A stretch of DNA of 64,000 nucleotides from Capra hircus (lineage: Eukaryota > Chordata > Mammalia > Artiodactyla > Bovidae). The stretch covers positions 38,174,036 through 38,238,035 of the forward strand of contig NC_030820.1 of assembly GCF_001704415.2 (NCBI RefSeq), given 5' to 3'. Positions 54,030 to 64,000 of the stretch are shown here, piece after piece. Positions within the stretch are counted from its first letter, which is position 1, and the number at the start of each line of letters is the position of its first letter. A model generated the notes under the pieces. The model worked only from the letters and a program-made list of their open reading frames with translations. It had not been told where the DNA came from and made no database searches. Both the position numbers and the translations under genes were made by a program.

Positions 54030-56857
54030 GAGGACATCAAACATTCGATTGTTTAATTCAGCGAATAAGGCTAACTGAGTCCCTGCAAACTAAGGGAAAC
54101 CCCAGGGGGTACACCCAGGGGTGTCTGTGCTGATCTGTCTCAACCAGCAGGGGGCAGGAGAGGAAGCCCTTTTGCAGAGCCTGGACCACTCTGAGACATT
54201 GCCTGGAGTCTCAGAGACCAGGCTCTGCAGCCCACCTAAGGCTAAGAGGGAGGCAGTGATGGGAATAGTGATTACTTGTGATTACTTCTTAGCCATAAGC
54301 TTGGGCATGGGTTTTATTCTTTCCTTCTTGCCAAGGCATTCTGAAATGGAAAATCACTCAGTCATGCTAATTGTGACAGCCTGAGACCTCCATCAAATTA
54401 CTGCAGAGCTTGTGCTCTGGGCAACCCTGCCTTTAAAACTGAAAAATGCCTTCTTAGATTAGTACAATGATGAACATCATCTTTAGAATAAAAACGCCCC
54501 AGGGGGCTTCCGAGAAAACAGCTCTTTACTGTGGGTGCTTTTCTGCTGCTTCTCCATCACCACTCCCATTCACCTTGGTCAAGAGTAATTGTGATATGAT
54601 TGAATTTTCCCTGGGTCATGGGGATGGTGGGGGAAATCTGCTCAGTGTATGAGCCAGAGCTTCAGGTTGTACCAGTTTCTCAGTCCTTGGGCAGTTGTAC
54701 TGGACAAGTTCATCATACAGGTTTTGAGAAACAGTCACATTCCTTAATCTCATGCTCAATTTTCTCAACCTTTTACATTTATTCACTTCTAAGCGTGGTT
54801 GTGTATTGAATAGGAAACTCTCAAATCTCTGTTTTCCCATGGCTGTTGCTGTAAGTTATTCCCATTAGTGGTGGTGGTGGGGGTGAGCTCACGTATGCCA
54901 CCGAGAAGCAGCTGGCAGAGATTCGGCAGCACATGCAGGGTGTAGGGGATTTGCTGGTGTTCGGGATGGGTAAGGGGCCTGTCTGTACAAGCTCTGAAGA
55001 GTCAGAGAAAGAGCTAACAACCCAGTAGGTCTTCTTCATGGGAGGCCCCATAATTAGTGTGCCAGCTTGAACTCCCATGAGATCGCCTGCTCGGAGGGTC
55101 CACTGCTTTATTTTGGAGTTATATCCTCCGTGTTTGAGGGAAATAGGAAAGTCAATACATTTAGTTGAAAACCAGCAACCCTGCACTGTTCAGTCAATAA
55201 GACTTTATCGAACATTTCCTAAGTGCTGGTCAACGTCTGGATCCTGGGAAAGTGTAGACTGGCTAAATGGATGGGGCCATGGAGTTATGGCTGTGGATTT
55301 TCATTCCAAAGTTTCCAGCTCATGGCGTTAGGCGGTTTGTGTCTCCGTCCCTCCTCCTCAGTAACCATGGAAACCATGTGGCTAAGATGGCAGCATCCTA
55401 AGGTGAAGGATTTGGGCTCTGGAGTTACCACATGCAGAAGAGCTGCTCACGAAGCCACTGGCTCATCTCACGCTGCGGGGTGGGTGAGGTAAAACTGTGA
55501 TTGTGCTAAAACAGGGAGACTTCAGCTCTGTCTGTTACCACTGCAGAACCACAGCTGAAACCAGCGTGTCATGACCACCTCCTGCCCCCTGTCCCTGTGG
55601 TCTGCTGAGCCCTCCTCCTCCAGGTTTCCCTGCTGCCTGGATCCCTGCCCCCTTAGTGCCCTCAGCCAACCTCTAAGGGCAGGATGGACCTCTGGCCCCA
55701 CCCTTGCCCCCATCTCTCACCTCTGTCTGTAGCCCGAGTCTCTTGCCAACTGCAGGAATCCCTGAAACCCCTGCACAGACACCCTGCAAGTCAGATGTGA
55801 AACTTAGAGGATAGAGGTCAGAGTTAGGCAATGTTACGGAGAACACAAGTAGACACATCCCACTTTGTGCCTCACAGCCTCTGAGCTGGAAACCAGGGTG
55901 TCCCAGCAAAGACAGCCTTGTACACTATCCTGTAATGACAGGAAGCATGGTGGCCAGGCATAGCAGAGTGAGCCCAAGGTGAAGGGCGTTTGTCTTATAA
56001 CAACTGTCTTTCCTGATATTTTCAGACAGAAGAGTATTTTTTTGGGATGTGTTCTGATAGACCACTAGCCTGCAAGATGCTCCATGAGGGTTGCCCTTGG
56101 AGCAGGTTAGCTGGGTCTACACCACACAAAGCATTCCCATTGTAAGACTCAGCGTGTGCCTCAGTGCATCTGGTCTTTGAGACACCCTACAATAAAACAG
56201 GCTATAACTTGGTTTCACCAAAAGTGTTTAACCCTCAGCACATCTTCTTCTGTTCACTAACAGTAGGAAGAAATTTAGGGAAATGACCAAAATAGAGTAT
56301 TTATCCTTATTCGCACAAGCTCTGACTTTCATAGCATCAGCTGGAGCTAGACTGTAACAGGAGGTCTACACCCATTGTTGGGAACAGTGGAGAAAGTATA
56401 ATTCTTTATGGAGGATGCTTCAAGTGAATTTCATAGCTTCATACTGTTGTCTACTAATGATGATTCATAGGAAATAATGTAACTAAGTTCAGTTACATTA
56501 ATAAAGTGAAACTATTTTCCTTTTCATATAAGACTATCAAGGACTGTTCACTTGATGGGAAGGGATCATTTGTACATAGTTATACCTCACTTTTCACAAA
56601 ATGTATTCTGAAAAAGTGTGTAAATGAACCTATTGAAAATAGCATCTTGTTTTCTCATTGATCAGTAATGTTTTCATCTCAGTTCATCCCAATCTGGTAT
56701 TAATTTACTTTTCCCATCTTTAATCCCCTTCATATTTCACTTCGTTAGCTAATAATCAATAAACTCCTAAAGGCACAGAGAAACTTAGCTATGAATCTTT
56801 AAGCAAATCATCACTCTCTCTAGATATCTAGATTTGGATACAGAGCCTTTCCTATTA
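54030..56857. other. Unannotated sequence
   Basis: The longest stretch (2.8 kb) without a recognised repeat. A weak antisense L2-like piece lies near 55185-55260 ('tcagtcaataagactttatc'). No exon is supported; frames of up to 121 codons lack domains. Confidence 0.45.
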
Positions 56858-56895
56858 TCAACATTCAATAAATATTTTCTAAATGAATAAGTGAA
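56858..56895 (+). mobile_element. L2-like terminal scrap
   Basis: 'attcaataaatattttctaa' followed by 'atgaataagtgaa' resembles the last bases of L2. Too short for certainty. Confidence 0.4.
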
Positions 56896-56996
56896 TTTTT
56901 TTCTTTAATTTTTAGTTGGAAGTCATTCCACATTTTTAGAAGTGAGAGTACATACGAAAAGCATAGATATAAAATTTTATTAGGATTGTTATTTCT

Positions 56997-57518
56997 TGGC
57001 CTTCCCCAATCAATAGAAATAGACAAGAAGCCAGACAGGAAATTCAGGCAAGGTTTTATTGGGGGCCCCACTGCAGCCAGGGTGGAGAGAGGGGAGCGAG
57101 AAGTTAACAGGTTCTTTGCTCACTCCCAGAGGTGGGGGGCACGTTGATTCCTTGTTTGGGATAAGGGTAGGGGTGTGTCCAGAGGTGGCTGGAGGGACAG
57201 CTTCAGTGGTTTGCCCACCCCTCTGGTGGTATTGTGTTCAGAGGGCATGCATAGCACTCTGCTTTTGCTTTCAACAGCTTGTTTTTGATCCAGGCTCCTC
57301 AGAAGTGGCAGTTGAGTTTTTTCCCCATCTCCTTGTATCTTTTGGGTCCAGAATTAGCCCCAACTATGCATGCACACAGTTATTTTCAGTCCCATACAGT
57401 TTCTTTGCATTTTGTTGCTGGAGGATAGGTGTGTCCAGGTGCAAGCAAAGGGTCTCAGGTCCCAACCTGTCTCAGGATTGCTCAGGAAGTTCTCCTGGAA
57501 AGCAGTTTCAAGTCAACA
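56997..57518 (-). mobile_element. Probable solo LTR, family unknown
   Basis: On the minus strand an AATAAA (reverse of tttatt at 57055-57060) is followed by a U5-like 'ccttgcctgaatttcctgtc' segment and a possible CA end, preceded by about 450 bases of U3-like sequence and a 'cacccctacccttatcccaa' patch. No proviral genes adjoin it. The left boundary could be tggcc (56997) and the right boundary caaca (57518); neither is secured by a TSD. Confidence 0.5.
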
Positions 57519-58240
57519 GTGCCGTTATGTGGTCAGGTTAGGGCCAGAAAATGAAATATACCAAGGTTCTAAAGCAAAACAGGAAAGGGGAGCATGTTTC
57601 TCTCAAGCCACAGGCCAGGTAATGAATGTCCACTGGAGTCATTCCATTCTTGGTGTTAACTCTGCGTCACGTGGCATCTCTCGTCCACCTCGTGTGTGCC
57701 CAGCTCGCGAGCATCTGGGTGGGTCTCGCTGTCCACCAACAGCTCTGCCTTCAGAGTCATGCGTCTCTTGGTAGACCAAGCACTGAGGGGATAGAAGGCG
57801 GGGTCACCAGGGTTTGACCACGACCACTGGCCTGGGCAGGGGGCAGAGGTCATCTCCTGCCCTGTTCTGCCCTCCCAGCTGGACCACCTCCTCCATCCTC
57901 CATCGCCCGAGGGAAAAAGAAGGCCTGGGTCTCTCAGTAGCAGGACCCTCCCTGTTCACCATCCTGCTCCAGCCCAGAATCCTTCTGGGAGTTCAGGCTG
58001 GCCCGGCTCCCTGTTTCCTGGCAGCGGCTCTCAGCTGGGACCCAGTGTCCAGATCTGAGAAAGGATCCAGAAATGTCAGCTGTTTACCTGGTTCAGGTGT
58101 TTCTCCTTGGTGATGCTGGAGGGATGCTTTTATTTTATCCTTTACATTTTCTGTTGGGATATAACAGACAGAAAATGCCTAACGTGCCTCTAGGAATGTA
58201 TTGCTCGGCAAAACTCTGCATGCTGTCATCTATGCCAGCC
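57519..58240. other. Unannotated sequence
   Basis: No recognised gene or repeat. Confidence 0.45.
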
Positions 58241-58466
58241 AGCTTGCAAATACCACAGCAAAATAACAAAAGCTGCAGACTGAGCGGCTTAAACAACAGA
58301 AATATTTTTCTCGAAGTTCTAGAGACTGACCGTCCAAGATCAAGATGCCAGCAGGGTCTGTGGCTGGTGAGAGCTCACCCTTGGGTTGCAGACAGCCACC
58401 TCTCACTGAGCCCCCACAAGGCAGAGAGAGAGAAGAAAGAATGAGGCTTGGGGAGTCTCTTCTTGC
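58241..58466 (-). mobile_element. MLT1 LTR fragment, cut by a SINE
   Basis: 'gcagactgagcggcttaaac', 'aacagaaatatttttctcga', 'gttctagagactgaccgtcc' and 'aagatcaagatgccagcagg' are antisense MLT1. It breaks off at the Bov-tA and is not seen to resume. Confidence 0.82.
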
Positions 58467-58471
58467 ATACG

Positions 58472-58691
58472 TGTGTACTAAGTCGCTTTAGCTGTGTCCG
58501 ACTCTTTGCTATCCCATAGACTGTAGCCTGCCAGGCTCCTCTGCCCATGGAATTCTCCAGGTGAGAAGACTGGAGTGGGTTGCCATTCCCTTCTCCAGGG
58601 GATCATCCTGACCCAGGGATCAAACCTGTATCTCTTATGTCTCCTGCATTGGCAGGCAAATTCTTTACTACTAATGCCGCCTGGGAAGCCA
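58472..58691 (-). mobile_element. Bov-tA SINE
   Basis: 'gtgtactaagtcgctttagc' to 'ctaatgccgcctgggaagcc', with an extra 'tatctcttatgtctcctgca' segment in the head region that is also typical of some Bov-tA subtypes. Confidence 0.93.
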
Positions 58692-58709
58692 ATATCTCTA
58701 CTAATTAGA

Positions 58710-58845
58710 GTATAAAACACCACAACAGCAGGAGCTTTTATCTGTTTTGTTCACAACTGTATTCTTAGTGCCTAAAATAATGCCTGGCACATAGTAGGTG
58801 GCCAGTCAATATGTGCAGAATAAATGAATCAATGATGAAATTATT
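58710..58845 (+). mobile_element. L2 LINE 3' end
   Basis: 'gcaggagcttttatctgttt', 'tgttcacaactgtattctta' and 'tgcctggcacatagtaggtg', followed by 'cagaataaatgaatcaatga', give a well preserved L2 tail. Confidence 0.85.
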
Positions 58846-59954
58846 AAGTAAGCAGTTCCTCATCCGTTATTCTGCAAAGGGAATTCTGTTTTTATGAGTT
58901 TCATATATTTTAAAAAAGCATCAAGTCATAGGGCAGCTTTTCAATAATTGAAATGGAGATGAATACACAATAAAAACAGGGGAAATTCTTTCCACATCAT
59001 CCCCCTCCTTCCTCCAGAGGTGCACCCAGTTAAGTTTGCTTGGTATCCTTTTCAAGACTTTTTAATCTAGTTACATATATATGTCTCAAATAGATATAAA
59101 GTTTTGTTTTATTTTAGGTTTCAGTAAATAGCAAAAGGCAGGAATCTGTAGTCTTTATATAGTTAGATATATCATTTTCTTCATGGCACTGGAGATTATG
59201 TCTGGCATAAGATCTTTATGGCCCTTATATTCTTGTTTTTTAATAGATGATTTTCTCTTGGGAGCTTTTAGAATCTTCCTCTTCATCCTTATTGGCTAGA
59301 AAATTACCAGCATAGGTCTAGATGTGATTTTAAAGTTACGCTTATGAAGTTATCGTGCTTAGCATTTGTTTTTAAATCTCAAGATGCATGCTGTTTTTCA
59401 GTACAGATTAATTTTCTATTCACATTTCTTTGATTATTTATTCCTTGCCATCTTCTCTGATCCTTCCCTCTGGACTTCTATCAGAATTCCTCCAACATTT
59501 TCCCTACAGAGCTCTCGATTCAAGTTCTTATATTTTTCATCTCGTTGTCTTTCATCCATGTGTTTTGGCTACTGAGAATTTGATAAAGAAGAAAGATAGT
59601 AAATAAAAACATTTAGTGGTCTGCTACATGGGTTATCTGCTCACATATATCTTTTGCAGGGTGCATGTTTTTCAAGAAAACAGTCATCTCTTTATCACAT
59701 AAAGACTTTATATCAGCTGGGGCTTCCCAGAGCTTGAAATTTATTTAAAATTATTTAAAATTAAAAAATTTAAAGCCAAACCCATGGCTTGTTGAAATCC
59801 CAAGACCACCCCAAGATGCCTGTGAGTTCCAAGTGTGCTCAAATTCTGGTGACCTTCTTTCACTGGGGTCATTGCCTTGTTGCATCAAGTATTTTCCTCC
59901 TTGTGCTTGTCCAGGGGAGAAATAATCCCTTCTTCAGTTTAAAAGTGGCCTTCT
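58846..59954. other. Unannotated AT-rich sequence
   Basis: Parts (59150-59560) recall old L1/HAL1 antisense wording, but not firmly. No gene recognised. Confidence 0.4.
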
Positions 59955-60372
59955 CCTAGAGCCTATTATACAGAGTGAAGTAAGACAGACGAAAACAAAT
60001 ATTGTATATTGCGCATATACAGGCACTCTAGAAAGATGGTACTGATGAGCCTATTTGCAGGGCAGCAGTGGAGACTAGACACAGAACAGACCTGTGGACA
60101 CAGTGGGGGAAGGAGAGGCTGGGACGAATGGAGAGAGCAGCATGGAAACATGTACATATGTAAATAGATAGCCAGCGGGGATCTGCTGCATGACTCAGAG
60201 CTCAAATTGGTGCTCTGTGACAACCGAGAGGGGTGGGATGGGATGGGAGGTGGGAGGGAGGTTCAAGAGGAAAGGGGCACAGGTATACCTATGGCTGATT
60301 CATGTTGCTGTATGGCAGAAACCAACACAAAATTGTAATTATCCTCCAATTAAAGATAAATAATTTTTTTAA
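59955..60372 (+). mobile_element. Artiodactyl L1 3' end
   Basis: Begins in the ORF2 C-terminus (codes 'EPIIQSEVRQT' before stops) and continues through 'gggcagcagtggagactaga', 'tgtgacaaccgagaggggtg' and 'cacaggtatacctatggctg' to an A/T-rich end. 5'-truncated, about 420 bp. Confidence 0.9.
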
Positions 60373-60376
60373 AAAG

Positions 60377-60580
60377 TGGAAGTGTTAGTTGCTCAGTCGT
60401 GTCCAATTCTTTGCGACCCCATGGACTGCAGCCCCACTGGCTCCTCTGTCCGTGGGATTCTCCAGGCAAGAATACTAGAGTGGGTTGCCATTTCCTCCTC
60501 CAGGGGACCTTCCTGACCCAGGGATCGAACTCGGGTCTCCTGCACAGTGAGCGAATTCTTTACCATCTGAGTCACTCACA
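60377..60580 (-). mobile_element. Bov-tA SINE
   Basis: 'gtggaagtgttagttgctca' to 'ctttaccatctgagtcactc'. It follows the L1 end almost directly. Confidence 0.93.
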
Positions 60581-60615
60581 CAAAACCTTGGAGGATGTTA
60601 CTAAAGAGCTGGTGA

Positions 60616-60825
60616 AAGAAAAGTGAAGTCGCTCAGTTGTGTCCGACTCTTTGCAACCCTATGGACTGCAGCCTACCAGGATCCTCCATCTATGGGATTT
60701 TCCAGGCAAGAGTCCTGCAGTGGGTTGCTATTTCCTTCTCCAGGGGATCCTCCCAACCCAGGGATCGAACCTGGGTCTCCCACATTGTAGGCAGTCACTT
60801 TACCGTCTGAGCCACCAGGGAAATC
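60616..60825 (-). mobile_element. Bov-tA SINE with TSD
   Basis: 'aaagaaaagtgaagtcgctc' to 'gagccaccagggaaatc'. Flanks ctaaagagctggtga (60601-60615) and ctaaacagctggtga (60826-60840) differ once in 15 bases. Confidence 0.95.
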
Positions 60826-60840
60826 CTAAACAGCTGGTGA

Positions 60841-61216
60841 GTCATTGCCTAATGGGTCACACCACAAACAATTTAATCCTCTGTGTCTTCATTCCTTTTC
60901 TTCAAGGTCCTTTCCAAACACTCAGCTGCTGGGGCTCCTCCATGACCCGCCCTTCCCACAGCATCACGGAGTCCTCCCCTTGTCCTCTCTTTTCCCCAAA
61001 GTTTCCCCTCCACTAAACAAAGTCACTCAGCTGCCTGTAGCTTATGCTCCTAAAAGAGCATCACAAAGCATTTCTGCATCCAGAGCAAAGAGCTTCTCCT
61101 AACAGGATCCATTCTCTTTAAAAGGCAGTTTGAGTTATAAGTCATATTTTGTTCTGTTTCACATGGCTAGAGATGCTATTCAATAATATTTTTCAAAATT
61201 TTTATTGAAATAAAGT
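60841..61216. other. Unannotated sequence
   Basis: No recognised gene or repeat. Confidence 0.45.
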
Positions 61217-61320
61217 TTGAAAGATTGAAGGCAAGAGGAGAAGGGGACGACTGAGGATGAGCTGCAGTTCATGGGGTCACAAAGAGTTGGACACGACTGA
61301 GTGATTGAACAAAAACAATA
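61217..61320 (+). mobile_element. BovB 3' end with internal deletion
   Basis: 'gaaagattgaaggcaagagg' to 'ggacgactgaggatgag' is joined directly to 'ctgcagttcatggggtcaca' and the terminal 'ggacacgactgagtgattga'. About 85-90 bases found in the other copies between these points are missing. Confidence 0.9.
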
Positions 61321-61558
61321 ATTGAATCATTTTAACATTCCAAACATGGCAAGGACCTTAAAACTTTCTAGCAAAATAACTGTAGCTAATTACTCGTCTA
61401 CAACTTGAGTCTGTTTTTTTACAACCTCCCACCAAGTCCATATTTGATCTGCTAATACCATAAAGTATCACCGTGCACGGCTGACACACAACTGGTTTAT
61501 TGTGGCTTTTAGTTTTTTTTCCCAGAGAAGTAAAATCGATAGTGCTAGGTGACTGGGT

Positions 61559-61821
61559 TGGAGAAGGCAATGGCACCCCACTCCAGTACTCTCGCCTGGA
61601 AAATCCCATGGACAGAGGAGCCTGGAAGGCTGCAGTCCATGGGGTCGCTGAGGGTCGGACATGACTGAGGGACTTCACTTTCACGCATTGGAGAAGGAAA
61701 TGGCAACCCACTGCAGTGTTCTTGCCTGGAGAATCCCAGGGACAGGGGAGCCTAGTGGGCTGCCGTCTATGGGGTCGCACAGAGTCAGACACTACTGAAG
61801 TGACTTAGCAGCAGCAGCAGC
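61559..61821 (+). mobile_element. BOV-A2 SINE (dimer) with perfect TSD
   Basis: Two Bov-A units with a 'cactttcacgcattggagaa' linker and a (GCA)n tail. Direct repeats aggtgactgggt at 61547-61558 and 61822-61833 are identical. Low divergence between this and the 14.9-kb copy suggests recent origin. Confidence 0.97.
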
Positions 61822-61833
61822 AGGTGACTGGGT

Positions 61834-62226
61834 AGTGATGAGGAGTAACTATGGGAAGTGATGGAGAAACTCTGAGGTTCTCTAGTGACTGGGAAGAGAG
61901 TGTATCTCTTAGGAATTACATTTGACCGCAAATAGTAACGACTTTATAAAGTAGAGGCTTAGTTGTCACCTGTGACAGGAAACCTGGAGGTGGGCAGTTC
62001 AGACTAGTTCAGCATACTGAGACATCTTCTGTGACCCAGGGCCCTTCTCTATGCTTTTCCTTCCCCAGCGTGTGACTCTGGGTCTTATAAGGTGGCTGCA
62101 ATAGCTCCAAGCATCACTTGCTTATATATTATTGGCTAGTAGGTTTGCATGACTACACACAGCAGTGAGTCACTGGAGATTAAGTTTTTAGCTTCCATAG
62201 ACTCTGATGTAGAGGCAAGCAAATGA
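61834..62226. other. Unannotated sequence
   Basis: No recognised gene or repeat. Confidence 0.4.
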
Positions 62227-62435
62227 GTGTGTGTGCTCAGTCGTGTCCGCCTGTTTGCAACCCCTGTGGACCGTAGCTCTCCAGGCTCCTCTGTCCATAG
62301 AATTTTCCAGGCAGGAATACTGGAGCAGGGGCCCATTTCCTACTCCAGGGAATCTTCTGGACTCAGGGATTGAACCTGTGTCTCTTGAGTTTCTTGCATT
62401 GGCAGGCAGACTCCTTACCACTGCACCATGAAGTG
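62227..62435 (-). mobile_element. Bov-tA SINE
   Basis: 'gtgtgtgctcagtcgtgtcc' to 'ccttaccactgcaccatgaa'. Reverse orientation with an intact B-box-like 'cagggattgaacctgtgtct'. Confidence 0.92.
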
Positions 62436-63139
62436 GGGGGTGGGATATAAATAGGATCCAGGTGAGCTGATGCCCAGGGTCTCCCACATGTCATGATGAC
62501 TTCCAGAGACAAGGGGGCATAGGAGAAAGCATGTGCTTTGGCACAGAAGATAGATGTATTTGGGGGCATATTGAATTTAAGCTGTGGTCAGGGTTATCCC
62601 AAGAGACTGGTGGTTGGAGCTGCTCCAGGCTAGCCCATTTTATTATTTGCTTACATAAAAGTGGCATAGGTGGAAACTCTTTAAGACATAGGTCTGCCCA
62701 GCCAGAATTTTCATCTCCTTAACCTTCGTGACTATCAAAAAATATACGCTGGACATGTAACTCAAAGTGGACCAACAAGACTCATTTTTAAGGATTTGGG
62801 AGAGTATTGGCCAAAGGAAATATTTTTTACTTGACCGTTGTTATTTGGGATAGAAGTGGATATGCTGGGAGCCACTTTGCTACTGTATGGCAAGATGGTG
62901 ACAGGAGGGTGCATCTACCGGCTGGCCAGTGGACCCAATAAGCTGGCATGAGGCCTGAGAAGGCAGATTCTCCTGGGCGCACGAGACTGGGTTGGTTCCT
63001 CCACAGTCTAGGACACCTGGCTTTCTTAGAGCTGCAGTGTCAATAACAGAACAAATAATGTTTCATTAGACGTTTTGTAATTTCTTACAAATGCTTAACC
63101 ATTTTTACAGAAGGCAGATTCCACGCAAGATTTGAGAAA
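62436..63139. other. Unannotated sequence
   Basis: No recognised gene or repeat. Confidence 0.45.
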
Positions 63140-63575
63140 AATAACATCCACAGTAGATACTGCAGTATTGTTTTTAGCAAAACCTGGCAAAAATGTAAAC
63201 AGCCAACAACAGTAGAATGGACTCGTGAATTATGGCATGCCCATGCGTGAGCGTGTTATGTAAACTTTAAAAATTATGTGTCATATAGCCTTAAAGATTA
63301 TATGTCAAACAACTTTTAGTGGCAATGGAAAATGCTCATGATAAAATGTTAATACAAAATTACATAAACAGTATTATTCTATTGCTATTTTTTAAACAAA
63401 CCTTAATTTGCAGATAGAAGAGATGGGAATGAAATACCTCAACAAATAATGTTTTTCTCTGGTTGGTGAGATTATGAATAATTTTAATTTTCTTCTTTAT
63501 CCTCCCTATATTTTCCAATGAGTTCCTACTTTCATGATCATGAAAAAACCCAACATTACTTGTTTAAAAAGATAT
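63140..63575 (+). mobile_element. Old L1ME-type LINE 3' end
   Basis: 'tgtaaacagccaacaacagt', 'agaatggactcgtgaattat' and 'ggcatgcccatgcgtgagcg', then 'ggttggtgagattatgaata', follow the sense order of L1ME-like 3' UTRs. Diverged. Confidence 0.65.
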
Positions 63576-64000
63576 ACCATATCTGGTTATCATTTCAAAT
63601 CCATCCTTAACAGTAAATGGTCCTTCCCTTTCCTCAGCACATGGGGCATTCCACTGTGAATTTGGTTTGAGTCTGTATCCAAGGTCATCTTTTTTGTTGG
63701 ATTATAGATTCCTTGAGGGTGGGGCCCTGCCTTGGTCCTTCCTGATGCCACACTGCCCTGAAATCTGAATCAACCTTGAAATCTGATACAGATTTGTTGA
63801 GTTGAATTGCTGTGTGCAGCCCAAGCTGATATAATTGAGTGCCACAGCGGGGGCACCTGGGCAGGAGGGGAGGGGTGGCACCTCTTCATGGCACGGAAGT
63901 GAAGATTCATGAGTGAGCAGAGGTGGGGTCCTCTGGCGGTGCTTGGACCACAGGAAGTGTGCAGAAGCATTTGCTTTGACAGAGGCTCTGTCAGAGGCTG
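63576..64000. other. Unannotated sequence
   Basis: No gene recognised. 63700-63780 faintly recalls an L2 tail ('agattccttgagggtggggc'). Confidence 0.4.

Noticed and set aside
57059..57541. 160-codon plus-strand frame
   Set aside because: It lies in a probable LTR on the opposite strand and shows no domain.
1..64000. CRISPR array or bacterial operon
   Set aside because: The repeats are dispersed retroelements with TSDs. There are no regularly spaced short repeats, and the sequence is clearly ruminant.

Overview
The window is nuclear DNA of a ruminant, probably a bovid. It carries many copies of repeats restricted to ruminants or cetartiodactyls: BovB (RTE-clade) LINEs, tRNA-Glu/BovB chimeric SINEs (Bov-tA), BOV-A2 dimers, CHR-type tRNA SINEs and young artiodactyl L1 3' ends. 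These sit on an older mammalian background of L1M/HAL1, L2, MIR, MLT1 and hAT-Charlie (MER5/MER20) fragments. The exact species cannot be fixed by eye. Family names come from recognising diagnostic stretches from memory; no RepeatMasker or database search was run.

I find no supportable host protein-coding exon, no functional RNA gene, no CRISPR array and no clear CpG island. The window reads as intergenic or deep-intronic DNA. The only long open frames with recognisable protein content belong to BovB reverse transcriptase/endonuclease, and every copy is truncated, frameshifted or interrupted.

Layout. 0-5 kb: mostly unrecognised sequence with an L1 tail, a Bov-tA and an MLT1-like fragment. 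5-9 kb: an old L1 split by a purine-rich tract, then a cluster of three same-strand Bov-tA SINEs and a BovB 3' end. 9-18 kb: sparse old repeats, several SINEs, a BOV-A2 and a probable solo LTR. 18-20 kb: L2 and MIR relics around a large imperfect inverted repeat with two arms of about 213 bp and a spacer of about 262 bp. 20-28 kb: BovB 3' ends, CHR and Bov-tA SINEs, a CA microsatellite and a 16-bp-arm palindrome. 28-39 kb: a dense nested stack in which old minus-strand L1M/HAL1 is interrupted by a 2.7-kb BovB (itself broken by a BOV-A2), CHR SINEs, a dimeric SINE and an oppositely oriented 1-kb BovB. 39-48 kb: old L1 with nested young L1 ends, an MLT1 LTR, CHR SINEs, CA/TA and C-rich tracts. 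48-50 kb: a 1.7-kb BovB pseudogene. 50-64 kb: scattered MIR, MER20, BovB, L1 and SINE insertions, a second probable LTR and an old L1.

The elements do not work together as a pathway. They record successive retrotransposition waves, and intact target-site duplications (TSDs) let many single insertions be delimited to the base. The feature least explained by known repeats is the 18.66-19.35 kb inverted repeat.
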